Assembly (NCBI RefSeq): GCF_026341515.1 | Contig: NZ_JAPEOK010000001.1 | Coordinates: 5,208,001-5,272,000, forward strand | Length of the DNA: 64,000 nucleotides | Reading direction: 5' to 3' | Source: Streptomyces sp. NBC_00878 | GTDB lineage: Bacteria; Actinomycetota; Actinomycetes; Streptomycetales; Streptomycetaceae | In this document: positions 26,506-34,729 of the stretch, in pieces | Position numbering within the stretch: the stretch's first letter is position 1 | Layout of the letters: each line of letters starts with the position of its first letter | Position numbers and translations under genes: made by a program | The notes under the pieces: generated by a model | The model's database searches: none | What the model saw: the letters and a program-made list of their open reading frames with translations, nothing else | Told to the model about the DNA's origin: nothing

Positions 26506-27242
26506 GACGTCGCGGGCTTGATCAGATACCCGGCACCGCGCCGAGTGTGGATCATCGGCTCACGACCGGCGTCTATCTTGCGGCGCAGGTACGAGATGTA
26601 GAGCTCGACGACGTTGGCCTGACCGCCGAAGTCGTACGACCACACGCGGTCGAGGATCTGCGCCTTGCTGAGCACCCGGCGCGGGTTGCGCATCAGGAAG
26701 CGCAGCAGCTCGAACTCGGTCGCGGTGAGGTGGATGCCCTCGCCGGCCCGCGACACCTCGTGGCTGTCCTCGTCGAGGGTGAGGTCCCCGACGACGAGCA
26801 CGGAGTCGGAGCGACGGTCGGCGGCGCCGGAGCGGCGGATGAGCCCGCGCAACCGCGCCACGACCTCTTCGAGGCTGAAGGGCTTGGTGACGTAGTCGTC
26901 GCCACCGGCGGTCAGGCCCGCGATCCGGTCCTCGACCGCGTCCTTGGCGGTCAGGAAGAGAACGGGCACGTCGGGCAGCTCGCGCCGCAGCCGGCCGAGG
27001 ACGGCGAGCCCGTCCATGTCGGGCAGCATCATGTCGAGCACCACGGCGTCGGGCCGGAACTCCCGCGCGGTCTGCACAGCGCCGGTCCCGTCACCCGCGC
27101 TGCGGATCTGCCAGCCTTCGTAGCGAAGGGCCATGGACAACAGCTCGGTGATCGACAGCTCGTCGTCCACCACAAGCACTCGGACGGGGCTCCCGTCCGG
27201 CCTCAGCAGTTCGGTGCGCCCCTGGGGCGAGGTCGTGGTCAT
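26502..27242 (-). CDS. OmpR-family response regulator
   Basis: 246 residues. The receiver domain has the acidic pair in 'VLVVDDELS', the phospho-Asp in 'AVVLDMMLPDMDG', Thr in 'FLTAKD' and Lys in 'YVTKPF'. The winged-helix effector ends 'QANVVELYISYLRRKID'. ATG 27242 is preferred over an upstream ATG at 27311 that would add a non-conserved leader. It is the first gene of a four-gene operon (regulator, kinase, GT2-GtrA, GT39), preceded by repeated boxes likely to be its own binding sites. Confidence 0.93.
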   Translation of the reverse strand: MTTTSPQGRTELLRPDGSPVRVLVVDDELSITELLSMALRYEGWQIRSAGDGTGAVQTAREFRPDAVVLDMMLPDMDGLAVLGRLRRELPDVPVLFLTAKDAVEDRIAGLTAGGDDYVTKPFSLEEVVARLRGLIRRSGAADRRSDSVLVVGDLTLDEDSHEVSRAGEGIHLTATEFELLRFLMRNPRRVLSKAQILDRVWSYDFGGQANVVELYISYLRRKIDAGREPMIHTRRGAGYLIKPATS

Positions 27243-27296
27243 AGCGCACACATTGCTGGGCGACGCTGAGAGCATCCTTTCCACTGTCTGTGATTT

Positions 27297-27355
27297 TCCT
27301 GAGAACCTCACAGCAGAGTCTCAGGAAGGCCGTCTCTCACAGCAACATCTCAGGA
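27297..27355 (-). promoter_or_regulatory. Response-regulator binding-site repeats
   Basis: On the coding (minus) strand the 20-base unit TCCTGAGANNNTGCTGTGAG occurs twice as a direct repeat (plus-strand 27307-27326 and 27336-27355, 29 bases apart), with a third TCCTGAGA in inverse orientation at 27297-27304. The boxes end 54 bases before the regulator start, a standard place for OmpR-type autoregulation. Confidence 0.65.
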
Positions 27356-27509
27356 TTTTCGATGGTTTCACGGAGATTGGAGCAGCTTTCCAGGCGATCT
27401 GGCCTTTCATCGCGAACACTGTCCGGGGCGGGCATGGTGACGAATCCCCTTCCCCCCGAGCGCGCTCGGGCACCCGCCGCGCCCCCTCCCTCCTCTCCTC
27501 CTCTCCTCC

Positions 27510-28409
27510 TCACAGCCCCAGCCCCAGCCCCAGCAACCGCACCCCGTTGTCATGGCACACCGCCCGAAGCCACGCGTCCCCCAGGCCCAGCCCCTCCAGC
27601 GCACGCAGCTGATGGACGTACGGATAGGGGATGTTGGGAAAATCGCTCCCGAGCAGGATCCGGTCACCGAGGTCGGCGAGCCGGGGGAGCGCGCGCCGGG
27701 GGAACGGGGCGAAGCGCTCACTGAAGTCCGTGAACGCCATCGTCGTGTCCAGCCGCACCTCGCCGAACCGCTCGGCGAGGCCCAGGAAGTCCTCGTACTC
27801 CGGCATCCCCATGTGCGCGAACACCAGCCGCAGCCGCGGATGCCGCGCGAGCACCCGCCCGACCGGCTCGGGCCCGGTGTACTTCCCTGGCGAGGGCCCC
27901 GAACCGCAGTGGATCACCACGGGTATCCCGGCCTCGGCGAGCAACCCCCAGGCCGGATCGAGGAGTTCGTCGCCAGGGTCGTACGCCCCCACCTGAACGT
28001 GTGCCTTGAAGACCCGCGCGCCCTCGTCCACCGCCTTCTGGACGTACGCCGCCACGCCCGGCTCCGGAAAGAGGGTCGCCGTATGCAGACAGTCGGGGGT
28101 CCGGGCTGCGAAGTCGACGGCCCACTGGTTCAGCCACTCGGCCATGCCCGGCTTGTGCGGGTAGAGCATGGCGGTGAACGCCCGCACTCCGAACTCCCGC
28201 AGCAGCCCGACCCGTTCAAGCTCCTCGCCCCGGTAGGTGATGGGCCACTCGACCCCACCGGTCAGCGGCCCGAGCCCGTCGAAGTACTCCCAGACCTTCG
28301 TCAGAACCCGCTCGGGCATGAAGTGGGTATGCACGTCGACAAGCCCGGGAAGCCCAAGCCCTTCCCAGAACCGCCGCACCTCACCGACCTCACCTGTCCC
28401 CTCCTCCAC
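27510..28409 (-). CDS. TIM-barrel amidohydrolase (amidohydrolase_2 family)
   Basis: 299 residues. Metal ligands typical of the family are visible: H-x-H in 'VDVHTHFMP', a later His in 'VVIHCGSG', His in 'VFAHMGMPE' and the catalytic Asp in 'ILLGSDFPN'. The family includes decarboxylases and hydrolases of aromatic or cyclic substrates; the substrate here is unknown. GTG 28409 has GGAGGGG upstream. A 16-base tandem repeat (28438-28469, CGTTTACTCGCCTACT twice) lies just upstream and could affect its promoter. Confidence 0.85.
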   Translation of the reverse strand: MEEGTGEVGEVRRFWEGLGLPGLVDVHTHFMPERVLTKVWEYFDGLGPLTGGVEWPITYRGEELERVGLLREFGVRAFTAMLYPHKPGMAEWLNQWAVDFAARTPDCLHTATLFPEPGVAAYVQKAVDEGARVFKAHVQVGAYDPGDELLDPAWGLLAEAGIPVVIHCGSGPSPGKYTGPEPVGRVLARHPRLRLVFAHMGMPEYEDFLGLAERFGEVRLDTTMAFTDFSERFAPFPRRALPRLADLGDRILLGSDFPNIPYPYVHQLRALEGLGLGDAWLRAVCHDNGVRLLGLGLGL

Positions 28410-28549
28410 CAGGCCCCTCCGTTCCGTCCGGCTACCGCGTTTACTCGCCTACTCGTTTACTCGCCTACTCGGTCCGCCTGTTTACTCGGCCCGCCTCGTC
28501 GACCCATCCACCCCAGCCACCCGATCCACCCCGTCGCCCCGTCGCTCCG

Positions 28550-29020
28550 TCAGCCGTGCTCACGCTCGAACCCATGGCTTCGCTCGACCTTGGCGACATG
28601 CAGGGTGTAGCGCTCGTACCACTCGGCGCGTCCGCGCTTCTGCGCCGCCCGGTGCTCGACATTGCTCCGCCACTCCTCGATGGCGTCCGCGTCGCGGAAG
28701 TACCCGACAGTGACGGTCAGCCCGCCGGGGGAACTCGCGAGATCCATCCCGAGGAACCCCGGAATCTCCTTCACCAGCTCCTCCATCCGCTCCGCGGTCT
28801 CCCCATACCCCTCGGCATACCCATCGGCCGCTCCGCCCCGCCCGGCCTCCTCCGTCTTCACCGAGGTGAACACAACGGCGTAGTACGGCGGTTCGTGCGC
28901 GGCGACGGGCACGACGGCGGGTAAGGCGGTGGGTACGGCAGCGGAGACAGGGCCAAGAGCGGCGGGGACATCGGCAACAGAAGCACCGTCGGCGACAGGT
29001 GCAATGGGGTGATCACTCAT
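28550..29020 (-). CDS. Antibiotic-biosynthesis-monooxygenase-like (ABM) protein
   Basis: 156 residues. The first 45 are Ala/Pro/Val-rich, then comes a ferredoxin-like ABM fold: 'YYAVVFTSVKTEE', 'LVKEIPGFLGMDLASSPGG', 'TVGYFRDADAIEEWRSNVEH' and a C-terminal 'YERYTLHVAKVER' strand. The pattern is that of small enzymes that oxidise aromatic or haem-like substrates, but many members are uncharacterised. ATG 29020 is used; the longer frame to 29272 is low-complexity. Confidence 0.85.
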   Translation of the reverse strand: MSDHPIAPVADGASVADVPAALGPVSAAVPTALPAVVPVAAHEPPYYAVVFTSVKTEEAGRGGAADGYAEGYGETAERMEELVKEIPGFLGMDLASSPGGLTVTVGYFRDADAIEEWRSNVEHRAAQKRGRAEWYERYTLHVAKVERSHGFEREHG

Positions 29021-29207
29021 GTCACCCACTCTCGGCCCGGCTACCGCGCCAAGTCCAGGGCCTGGCAGCAAAGGGGGTCCCCAGGAAGCGATCTCTTGAC
29101 CATCCCTCCTGCCTTCCCTTCTCTCCCCATCTCCCTCCCGTATCTCCTCGTCTCCGCAGCTCCCTCTCGGCTCCTCATCTCCACGTCTCCTCTCGTGTTC
29201 CCCTCCC

Positions 29208-30083
29208 TCAGAAGAGTCCGCCCTGAACGCCGCCGAACTCCCGTACAGGCACGGTGACTTCACCCCGCTCACCCTCGACGGTCCGCGCGGCGGTCAGCTC
29301 CCACCCGGTCATGAGCCGCGTATCGACCACGACGACCCCACGCCGCGTCCGCAGATGCAGATCGGGCCCGGCGGCAGCGACGAGTTCCCCGCTCACGACA
29401 CCCCCCGCCACGAGCTCACCGACAACGCCCACGGCAGACGGCAGCCCGCCGAGCCCGAACACCTCGGCATGATCGACGGCCTCGAACGGCATCCGCTCCA
29501 ACGCCTCCGGCCACCCGCCCAGCCTCACGGCCCGAGCATGCAACTCCCGCACCTCCGCCACCCGCACCCCCGCCTCGGGCAACTCGCTCCGCACGGCCCG
29601 CTTGGCGTCGTACGGAATCCGGTCCGGCACCCCCAAGGCCGTACGCAGCAACTCCTCACTCCGCCGGGCGGCCATCAGCGGCCCCCGCCCCAGCCAACTG
29701 AAGACGACGGCGCCCTGCTCCAGCAGCCGGGCGGACCCCCGCTCGACGGCGGTGATCCCGACCTTGACCAGCCCGGGTCCGAACCACGCCAGATAGACCG
29801 AGTAGGGCCGGGGATCGTCGGCGATGGTGTCCGCGGCCACGGAGTGGGCCCGGTCCAGCCGAGCGCACTCCTCACACCGGGCACCGACGCTCCGCCCGGA
29901 CACCCCGGCCCCCACGGGACAGCTGTGCCCCCGCGCCCCCACACACGTCCGCCCACCCCCACGGACCACGGCGAACGCAACCTGCTTCCCCCACGGCAAC
30001 TCACTACGACGCCCCCCGTCCCACGTCAGCACGGGCCCTTCTCCGCCCCACCGAAGTCCCGTGCATTTCCACACCTGTGCCAT
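29208..30083 (-). CDS. DUF2797-family protein
   Basis: 291 residues. The N-terminal part contains cysteines in 'RTCVG', 'HSCPVG' and 'ARCEECAR' that could bind zinc, followed by 'YSVYLAWFGPGLVKVGITAVER', which resembles the first strands of a GIY-YIG nuclease-like fold (Y-x-V-Y-L, V-K-V-G-I-T). Family members have no assigned function; a nuclease-like role is only a suggestion. ATG 30083 begins the conserved frame. No operon partners are evident. Confidence 0.8.
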   Translation of the reverse strand: MAQVWKCTGLRWGGEGPVLTWDGGRRSELPWGKQVAFAVVRGGGRTCVGARGHSCPVGAGVSGRSVGARCEECARLDRAHSVAADTIADDPRPYSVYLAWFGPGLVKVGITAVERGSARLLEQGAVVFSWLGRGPLMAARRSEELLRTALGVPDRIPYDAKRAVRSELPEAGVRVAEVRELHARAVRLGGWPEALERMPFEAVDHAEVFGLGGLPSAVGVVGELVAGGVVSGELVAAAGPDLHLRTRRGVVVVDTRLMTGWELTAARTVEGERGEVTVPVREFGGVQGGLF

Positions 30084-30169
30084 TGCTCACGAGCGTAGAG
30101 GGAGGCACTGACAACGCGACCGACATCGGGCAGCCCCCGGCGTCGGGCTGTGGACGAGCGAGCCGGACC

Positions 30170-30547
30170 TCAGCCGACGGACTCCGAAGGGGAAACGGAC
30201 TCCGAAGGGGATGGGGACAGGGAGGCAACCACAGAGGACCTCGCCGAACGCCCCCGTCCAGCCATCCGGCACCCGACACACGCGGGATGCCCGGCCCGCG
30301 CGGCACGATCCCGCACCCTCATACCCCACTCCGCCGCCGGCCGGATCCCGGGCGGCTTGCCCCACCCCGCCAGATGCAGCGCCCAGGTCACCAGCACGCT
30401 GAGCCCGACGACTCCCAGCCCCAGCGAGATCCCGGGCCCGGAGCCCAGACACATCCCCACCCCGGCCACCGACGTCCCCACCACAGCGACCGCAAACCCG
30501 GTCCACCCGGCGACGGTGTGCCCTTCGTCATGGTGCTGCTCGCTCAT
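30170..30547 (-). CDS. HGxxPAAW-type small membrane protein
   Basis: 125 residues. The start 'EGHTVAGWTGFAVAVVG' resembles the H-G-x-x-P-A-A-W family of two-helix actinobacterial membrane proteins, here with Val-Ala-Gly-Trp in place of the usual motif. Two hydrophobic segments (about 14-34 and 43-63) are followed by an Arg-rich tail ending in Ser-Pro-Ser-Glu repeats. GGGAGGT precedes ATG 30547. It is divergent from the MarR gene across a palindromic region. Confidence 0.7.
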   Translation of the reverse strand: MSEQHHDEGHTVAGWTGFAVAVVGTSVAGVGMCLGSGPGISLGLGVVGLSVLVTWALHLAGWGKPPGIRPAAEWGMRVRDRAARAGHPACVGCRMAGRGRSARSSVVASLSPSPSESVSPSESVG

Positions 30548-30581
30548 GTGCGTACCTCCCGACCGCCCCACGAAAGAATCT

Positions 30582-30615
30582 CTTAGTAAGTAAGAAATTT
30601 ACCTCACGAACTAAG
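30582..30615. promoter_or_regulatory. Palindromic operator candidate (MarR)
   Basis: CTTAGT (30582-30587) and ACTAAG (30610-30615) flank an inner GTAA...TTAC element, in unusually AT-rich DNA between the divergent membrane-protein and MarR genes. This is typical of a MarR-type operator. Confidence 0.5.
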
Positions 30616-30675
30616 GAACCTTCCAGACGTCGGACAGGGAGAGAATGAGCCAGGACAAAACAGAAGGAGAAGCTG

Positions 30676-31188
30676 GTGAGCGACAAGAGGGCGAGCGAGA
30701 GTGGATCAAGGCCGCGACAGCGCCCGCAGCGCCCGTCGGCCACTCCGGCGGAGACCCTCTCGGCGATGGACCACGTCATCGCCACGAGCATGGTCGCCCA
30801 GCAGGAGATGGCCGAGCGCCTGGGCCTGAACGCCACCGACCTGACCTGCTTCGCCTACGTCCTGGAGGCCGGCGAACACCTGCTCACCGCGGGCGACCTC
30901 GCCACCCGGGCCCACGTCACCACGGGCGCTGTCACCGGCATCGTCAACCGCCTGGAACGCGCGGGTTACGTGACCCGCCGCCCCGACCCGTCAGACCGCC
31001 GCCGCGTACGCATCGCCGCGGTTCCGGCCGCGGTGGACCGCGCCACCGCCCTCTACGGCCCGTACTACGCCCGCCTGAACGAACAGTTCGACGACTACTC
31101 CCCCGCCGAAATCGCCGTCCTGAACGACTGGTTCACCCGAACCGGCAAGCTGATGAGCGACTACCTCGAAGAGATCCGCGGCACCTGA
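30676..31188 (+). CDS. MarR-family transcriptional regulator
   Basis: 170 residues. A Ser/Arg/Pro-rich leader precedes a MarR core with dimerisation helix, 'LTAGDLATRAHVTTGAVTGIVNRLERAGYV' (quoted in part as the recognition region around 'THVTTGAVTG') and wing 'RPDPSDRRRVRI'. GTG 30676 follows AAGGAG. Divergent transcription from the small membrane protein with a palindrome between them suggests it controls that gene and itself. The ligand is unknown. Confidence 0.9.
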   Translation: MSDKRASESGSRPRQRPQRPSATPAETLSAMDHVIATSMVAQQEMAERLGLNATDLTCFAYVLEAGEHLLTAGDLATRAHVTTGAVTGIVNRLERAGYVTRRPDPSDRRRVRIAAVPAAVDRATALYGPYYARLNEQFDDYSPAEIAVLNDWFTRTGKLMSDYLEEIRGT

Positions 31189-31220
31189 TCTCCGCACCGA
31201 GACATGTGATCGGCTGAGGT

Positions 31221-32033
31221 CTACGCGACGGCCGCCGCGAGCGCAGAGCGGGGTGCACGGCCCAGCAGTTGACGCAGATCGCCACCGACGTGCGCCATGA
31301 ATCCGGCAGCGACGGCGGAGTAGGTGCCGACCAACATCGGCACCTGGAACGGCTCGGCCCCGGAAGCGGCGATGCGCGCACGAGCCTGAGCGAGCGTCTC
31401 CGGCTCGTAGGTCATATGGGGGCCATGCGCTCGCGCCAGCTCGGCACCGCCAACGGCCTGCTCACCGACGAGTTCATAGACGCGCCCCGCGTGAGTGGGG
31501 GCGTCCACCACCACGCGTACGGCGGCGTCGGCCAGGTCCGCGCGCGCGACGGCGGCCAACCGACCCTCGCCGAGCGGGGCAGTGATCCGCCCGTCCGCCG
31601 ACGGCGCGGCGAGCCAGGCCAGCAACTCCGCGTAGAGGCCATTGCGCAGGATCGTCCAGTCCATGCCGCTCTCCCGGAGCCGACGCTCGGTCCAGCGGTG
31701 CGGCAGGGCGTACGGAAGATGATCACCGTCGGCGGTCAGACTCGTATAGACGACATGACCCACGCCCACCTGTTCCGCAGCGACGACGACGGCGCCATGC
31801 CGGGCCGTGACGGTGTCGTCCTCGCCGTAGCCCGCGGAGATCATCAACAGCACGTCCACGCCCTCGAACCCCTCGGCGAGGGTGTCGGGCTCGTCGAAAT
31901 CGATACGGCGTACGGGCAACGGGCCCTGGCTCCGCCGGAGATCGCGAGTGCCGAGAACAACGTCATCACGGCCGGCCAACTGCTCGGCGACAAGCGTGCC
32001 CAGGGCGCCGCCGGCACCAGTAACCAGAATCAT
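31221..32033 (-). CDS. NAD(P)-binding NmrA/SDR-type oxidoreductase
   Basis: 270 residues of the atypical short-chain-dehydrogenase (NmrA/quinone-oxidoreductase-like) type: Rossmann glycine motif 'VTGAGGALG', 'VDVLLMISA', 'HVVYTSLTA' and the C-terminal helix. Members sense or reduce with NADPH. The pairing with a divergent HxlR regulator is very common for this family. ATG 32033 has GGGAG six bases upstream. The upstream DNA repeats the first 17 bases of the coding region (see 32018-32080). Confidence 0.88.
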   Translation of the reverse strand: MILVTGAGGALGTLVAEQLAGRDDVVLGTRDLRRSQGPLPVRRIDFDEPDTLAEGFEGVDVLLMISAGYGEDDTVTARHGAVVVAAEQVGVGHVVYTSLTADGDHLPYALPHRWTERRLRESGMDWTILRNGLYAELLAWLAAPSADGRITAPLGEGRLAAVARADLADAAVRVVVDAPTHAGRVYELVGEQAVGGAELARAHGPHMTYEPETLAQARARIAASGAEPFQVPMLVGTYSAVAAGFMAHVGGDLRQLLGRAPRSALAAAVA

Positions 32034-32080
32034 CACGGTCTCCCGGTTCAGGTAGGTTCTCTTCAGTAACCAGGATCATC
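32018..32080. repeat. 17-bp direct repeat spanning the NmrA-type start
   Basis: CAGTAACCAG(A/G)ATCATC occurs at 32018-32034 (which contains the start codon of the oxidoreductase) and at 32064-32080, 46 bases apart with one mismatch. It looks like a small tandem duplication that created a second, now out-of-frame, ATG-ATC-CTG-GTT-ACT start in the intergenic region, where the HxlR operator should lie. Confidence 0.7.
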
Positions 32081-32118
32081 GTGCGGGCTTGCACCAGGGC
32101 GCGTAAGGAGGCACTTTG

Positions 32119-32535
32119 ATGTCGGTGGGGCACACAGAGGTAACCACCGTCGGCCCCGTCGTCAGTTGCGGGGACGAGCACGAGGACTGCGGAATCCGCG
32201 ATGTACTCGACCGGATCGGCGACAAATGGTCGGTCCTGGTCGTGGTCGAACTGGCCCAGGGCATACGCCGTTTCCGGCAACTGCAGCGCGCCATCCCCGG
32301 CATCTCACAGCGGATGCTGACACTCACGGTGCGCCGACTGGAACGAGACGGGCTGGTCACCCGGACTGTGCACCCAACGGTGCCCCCGCAGGTCGAGTAC
32401 GCGCTCACAGCGACGGGCCACAGCCTCACTCACCTGGTCAAGGCCCTCGCGGACTGGTCGGCGGAGCACCGCGACTCAATCGCTCGGGCCCGCCGGAAGT
32501 GGGACGCCGAACACCCAGACTCCGAAATCCGCTGA
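32119..32535 (+). CDS. HxlR-family transcriptional regulator
   Basis: 138 residues. The family signature is complete: an N-terminal Cys-containing segment ('[17 protein letters not shown]'), '[19 protein letters not shown]' as the recognition region and '[12 protein letters not shown]' as the wing. HxlR proteins often sense electrophiles or oxidants through the N-terminal Cys. AAGGAG precedes ATG 32119. It is divergent from the NmrA-type oxidoreductase, its likely target. Confidence 0.92.
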   Translation: MSVGHTEVTTVGPVVSCGDEHEDCGIRDVLDRIGDKWSVLVVVELAQGIRRFRQLQRAIPGISQRMLTLTVRRLERDGLVTRTVHPTVPPQVEYALTATGHSLTHLVKALADWSAEHRDSIARARRKWDAEHPDSEIR

Positions 32536-32596
32536 ACGAACGAACAGACGGGCGGTCCGGCGGACGGGCGGAGCGGCGGAACAGTGACGGGGCCGT

Positions 32597-33301
32597 CTAC
32601 GTCCTTGCCTGCTTGTTCCCGTTCCGGGTGTCAGAGGCGTGCCGAGGGCAGTGCCGGGGCGAGAACTGGCCGACGAGTTCACGAAAACAGACCAGTGCGG
32701 TAATCGGCGGAATTCCGACGATCACCATCGCGAGCAGAGAGTCCGGTGATTGGCCGATACACAGAGCCACCGCCGTGCCGGAGCAGATCAGCATCACCGC
32801 CCAAGACCGCCGAGCGGTTCGACGCTGAACGGATTTCCGCAGGATGGACAATCCTGCCATGAGCCACGGTCCGTACACCATCAGTGGCCACCATTGCGCC
32901 AACTTCGGCGGCACCGCAAGCAGTGCGATGGTGCGCAGTTGATCACACGAATAAGAGATGGACCAGGTCAGCATCGTCACTGCACAGATGACGATTGCCG
33001 CAACCAAGATCGCAACAGTGATGATCCTCCGCTTTCCGGCAAGGAAGCGAAACCCTGGCCGAGCCCGCCGTCGACCGGCCGGGCGATGCGGACTGGCCGG
33101 GCGAAGCGAGTGCCTACCGCCGTCCAGCGGGGGAGGAGCAGGATCCACGCTGTGCGTCGAGTCGAGGATCCGAGCCAGTTCCTCATCCGGATCCCATGCG
33201 GCCGACGGGACCTCCGGATCAGTGACGCGCCAGAGTTTCCGCACGTCAATTGGCTGAGTGTAATCAAGGTATTGGTCTACCGAATCATAGTCGGTTCGCA
33301 C
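32597..33301 (-). CDS. DUF2637-like membrane protein
   Basis: 234 residues. A hydrophilic N-terminal half (about 88 residues) is followed by four probable helices; 'YSCDQLRTIALLAVPPKLAQWWPL' with 'YGPWLMAGLSILR' is characteristic of the DUF2637/SpdB-like membrane proteins common on Streptomyces plasmids and integrated elements, but also chromosomal. The GC content is visibly lower than in neighbouring genes. GTG 33301 has only a weak ribosome site, so the start is uncertain. Confidence 0.7.
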   Translation of the reverse strand: MRTDYDSVDQYLDYTQPIDVRKLWRVTDPEVPSAAWDPDEELARILDSTHSVDPAPPPLDGGRHSLRPASPHRPAGRRRARPGFRFLAGKRRIITVAILVAAIVICAVTMLTWSISYSCDQLRTIALLAVPPKLAQWWPLMVYGPWLMAGLSILRKSVQRRTARRSWAVMLICSGTAVALCIGQSPDSLLAMVIVGIPPITALVCFRELVGQFSPRHCPRHASDTRNGNKQART

Positions 33302-33349
33302 TCTGAATCCCGTCCATCCTTGGCCTTCCGCGCGCCGGTTTGAAATACC

Positions 33350-33598
33350 TCACTCAGAGTGCGAACCTTGGGCTGACCGTCCCCCCAGGGCCGCCCGTAG
33401 GTATTCACTCTCCATCCGGCTGATGGTTTCGAGGAATTCCTCAAGCAGGTCTGAGCAGTGTTTGAGGCTCGCTCTCCCGCTGACCGGATCGAGCCAGATG
33501 GCACTGCTTTCGGTAGCGGAACGAGCCTTACCCACATGGCTTTCCTTCAAAGTCACGCCCACCTTAACGAGCAGCACACGGCGTAAGGCATCGTGCAT
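33350..33598 (-). CDS. Hypothetical protein (82 aa)
   Basis: A hydrophilic helical protein with 'LVKVGVTLKESHVGKARSA' near the N-terminus and a Leu/Glu-rich helix in the middle. No family is recognised. It lies 48 bases upstream of the DUF2637-like gene on the same strand and shares its lower GC content, so the two may have arrived together. Confidence 0.45.
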   Translation of the reverse strand: MHDALRRVLLVKVGVTLKESHVGKARSATESSAIWLDPVSGRASLKHCSDLLEEFLETISRMESEYLRAALGGRSAQGSHSE

Positions 33599-33941
33599 TC
33601 AGGGGAATTACCAGCGGTTACCGACCAGAGCATCTGATTCAACGCATGGCTTATCAAATTAAGCAGATGCGTGACATCTTGCTATCGAGCGATTTTCGGG
33701 TCAACTCCCTGGCGGCGCCGACCAGCAAGGCACACCCGTACCCAGCGTCGTCAACTACGACGGCGCAGCCGGTGACTTGGTAGCTGTCTGATGCGGTCGG
33801 CCCGCCGCCCCGAACCGATCCGGCGCCGGCCGACCTCACCGTGGGGAGCGCATCACTCCAGGCCGAATCGGGAGCGGGCAGCGGCGGCGCGAGCGCCCCG
33901 CCCCCACCCGAGGCGGTTGCCGTCAACCACTGCCGTCAAGG
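33599..33941. other. Gene-poor low-GC stretch beside tRNA-Arg
   Basis: 343 bases with no gene I can support. A minus-strand frame at 33654-33926 (90 codons) has a plausible C-terminal half but a low-complexity N-terminus and no ribosome site. The AT-rich part (33600-33700) contrasts with the flanks and could be remnant DNA of a lost insertion. Confidence 0.4.
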
Positions 33942-33981
33942 CAAAAGCCAGAGGCCCAGCGGATCACTCCACTGGGCCTCT
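33942..33981 (-). terminator. Terminator of tRNA-Arg(ACG)
   Basis: A 10-base perfect stem (33950-33959 and 33972-33981) is followed on the minus strand by GGCTTTTGCC. Confidence 0.85.
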
Positions 33982-33990
33982 AGCTTGCTG

Positions 33991-34063
33991 TGCACTCGGC
34001 AGGATTCGAACCTGCAACCTTCTGATCCGTAGTCAGATGCTCTATCCGTTAAGCTACGAGTGC
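33991..34063 (-). tRNA. tRNA-Arg(ACG)
   Basis: A 73-base cloverleaf on the minus strand with acceptor GCACTCG/CGAGTGC, anticodon stem TCTGA/TCAGA, loop CTACGGA (anticodon ACG) and T-loop TTCGAAT. A34 of this tRNA is the substrate of the TadA enzyme encoded at 9031-9462. Confidence 0.95.
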
Positions 34064-34266
34064 TTGTGTGTTCTGTTGTGTTCGCTCTTCCTTGCGGACT
34101 TTTCGACCCGCTCGGCGTTGCGGGAACAACATTACATGACTGGCGGCGTGAGGCGAAATCCGTTTGTCGGACCCGGCCTGACCTGCGGAAACGACCCGAA
34201 ACCAGCCCGGAAGCAGCCCCCTGAGAGGCCTCTGAGGCGCCCGGAAACGATCAAGAAACGACCAAA

Positions 34267-34290
34267 GCCCCGGTCAGTGATGACCGGGGC
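34267..34290 (-). terminator. Terminator of tRNA-Ser(GCT)
   Basis: A 10-base perfect stem (34267-34276 and 34281-34290) with a 4-base loop, followed on the minus strand by TTTGG. Confidence 0.8.
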
Positions 34291-34305
34291 TTTCGGGATC
34301 TTCGG

Positions 34306-34396
34306 CGGAGGCGGAGGGATTTGAACCCTCGATGGGATTTAAGTCCCAAACCGCATTAGCAGTGCGGCGCCATAGACCGGACTAGGCGACGCCTCC
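34306..34396 (-). tRNA. tRNA-Ser(GCT)
   Basis: A 91-base minus-strand cloverleaf: acceptor GGAGGCG/CGCCTCC, anticodon stem CCGCA/TGCGG with loop CTGCTAA (anticodon GCT), a long variable arm and T-loop TTCAAAT. Confidence 0.95.
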
Positions 34397-34729
34397 AGCA
34401 CAACCCGCCCGCGCGAGCGCGAGTGGATGCGTGCAGATGATGACACAGCCGAGTGGGGTGTCACCAATCGGCTCCTACGGTACTAGGCGGAAAGGTCAGA
34501 GGGCAAAGCCCGCCCCACGGCGCAACGTCACGGGCCGGACGGCGTTAGAGGAGTGGGGCGTACTCCCGGACGGGGACCACTCGCGTCTCTGGTCGATGGT
34601 CGATGGTCAGTGATCACCGAGGTTCCTCGCGGCACCTGCGGCGAGGTTCCCCTCCGGTTCCGTTCAGCGTTCAGCGTCCCGCTCAGCCCTCAGGTCCCCC
34701 ACCGATCCGCCGCACCCCCTGGAGCCCGC
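34397..34729. other. Intergenic region between tRNA-Ser(GCT) and the SSI gene
   Basis: 333 bases that should hold the tRNA promoter (minus strand) and the SSI promoter (plus). A 60-codon plus frame at 34431-34613 lacks a ribosome site and is not called. No repeats stand out. Confidence 0.4.

Noticed and set aside
33654..33926. 90-codon minus-strand frame near tRNA-Arg
   Set aside because: Low-complexity N-terminus, no ribosome site, no recognisable family; mentioned only within the intergenic entry.
34431..34613. 60-codon plus-strand frame upstream of SSI
   Set aside because: No ribosome site and no domain; overlaps the expected promoter region.
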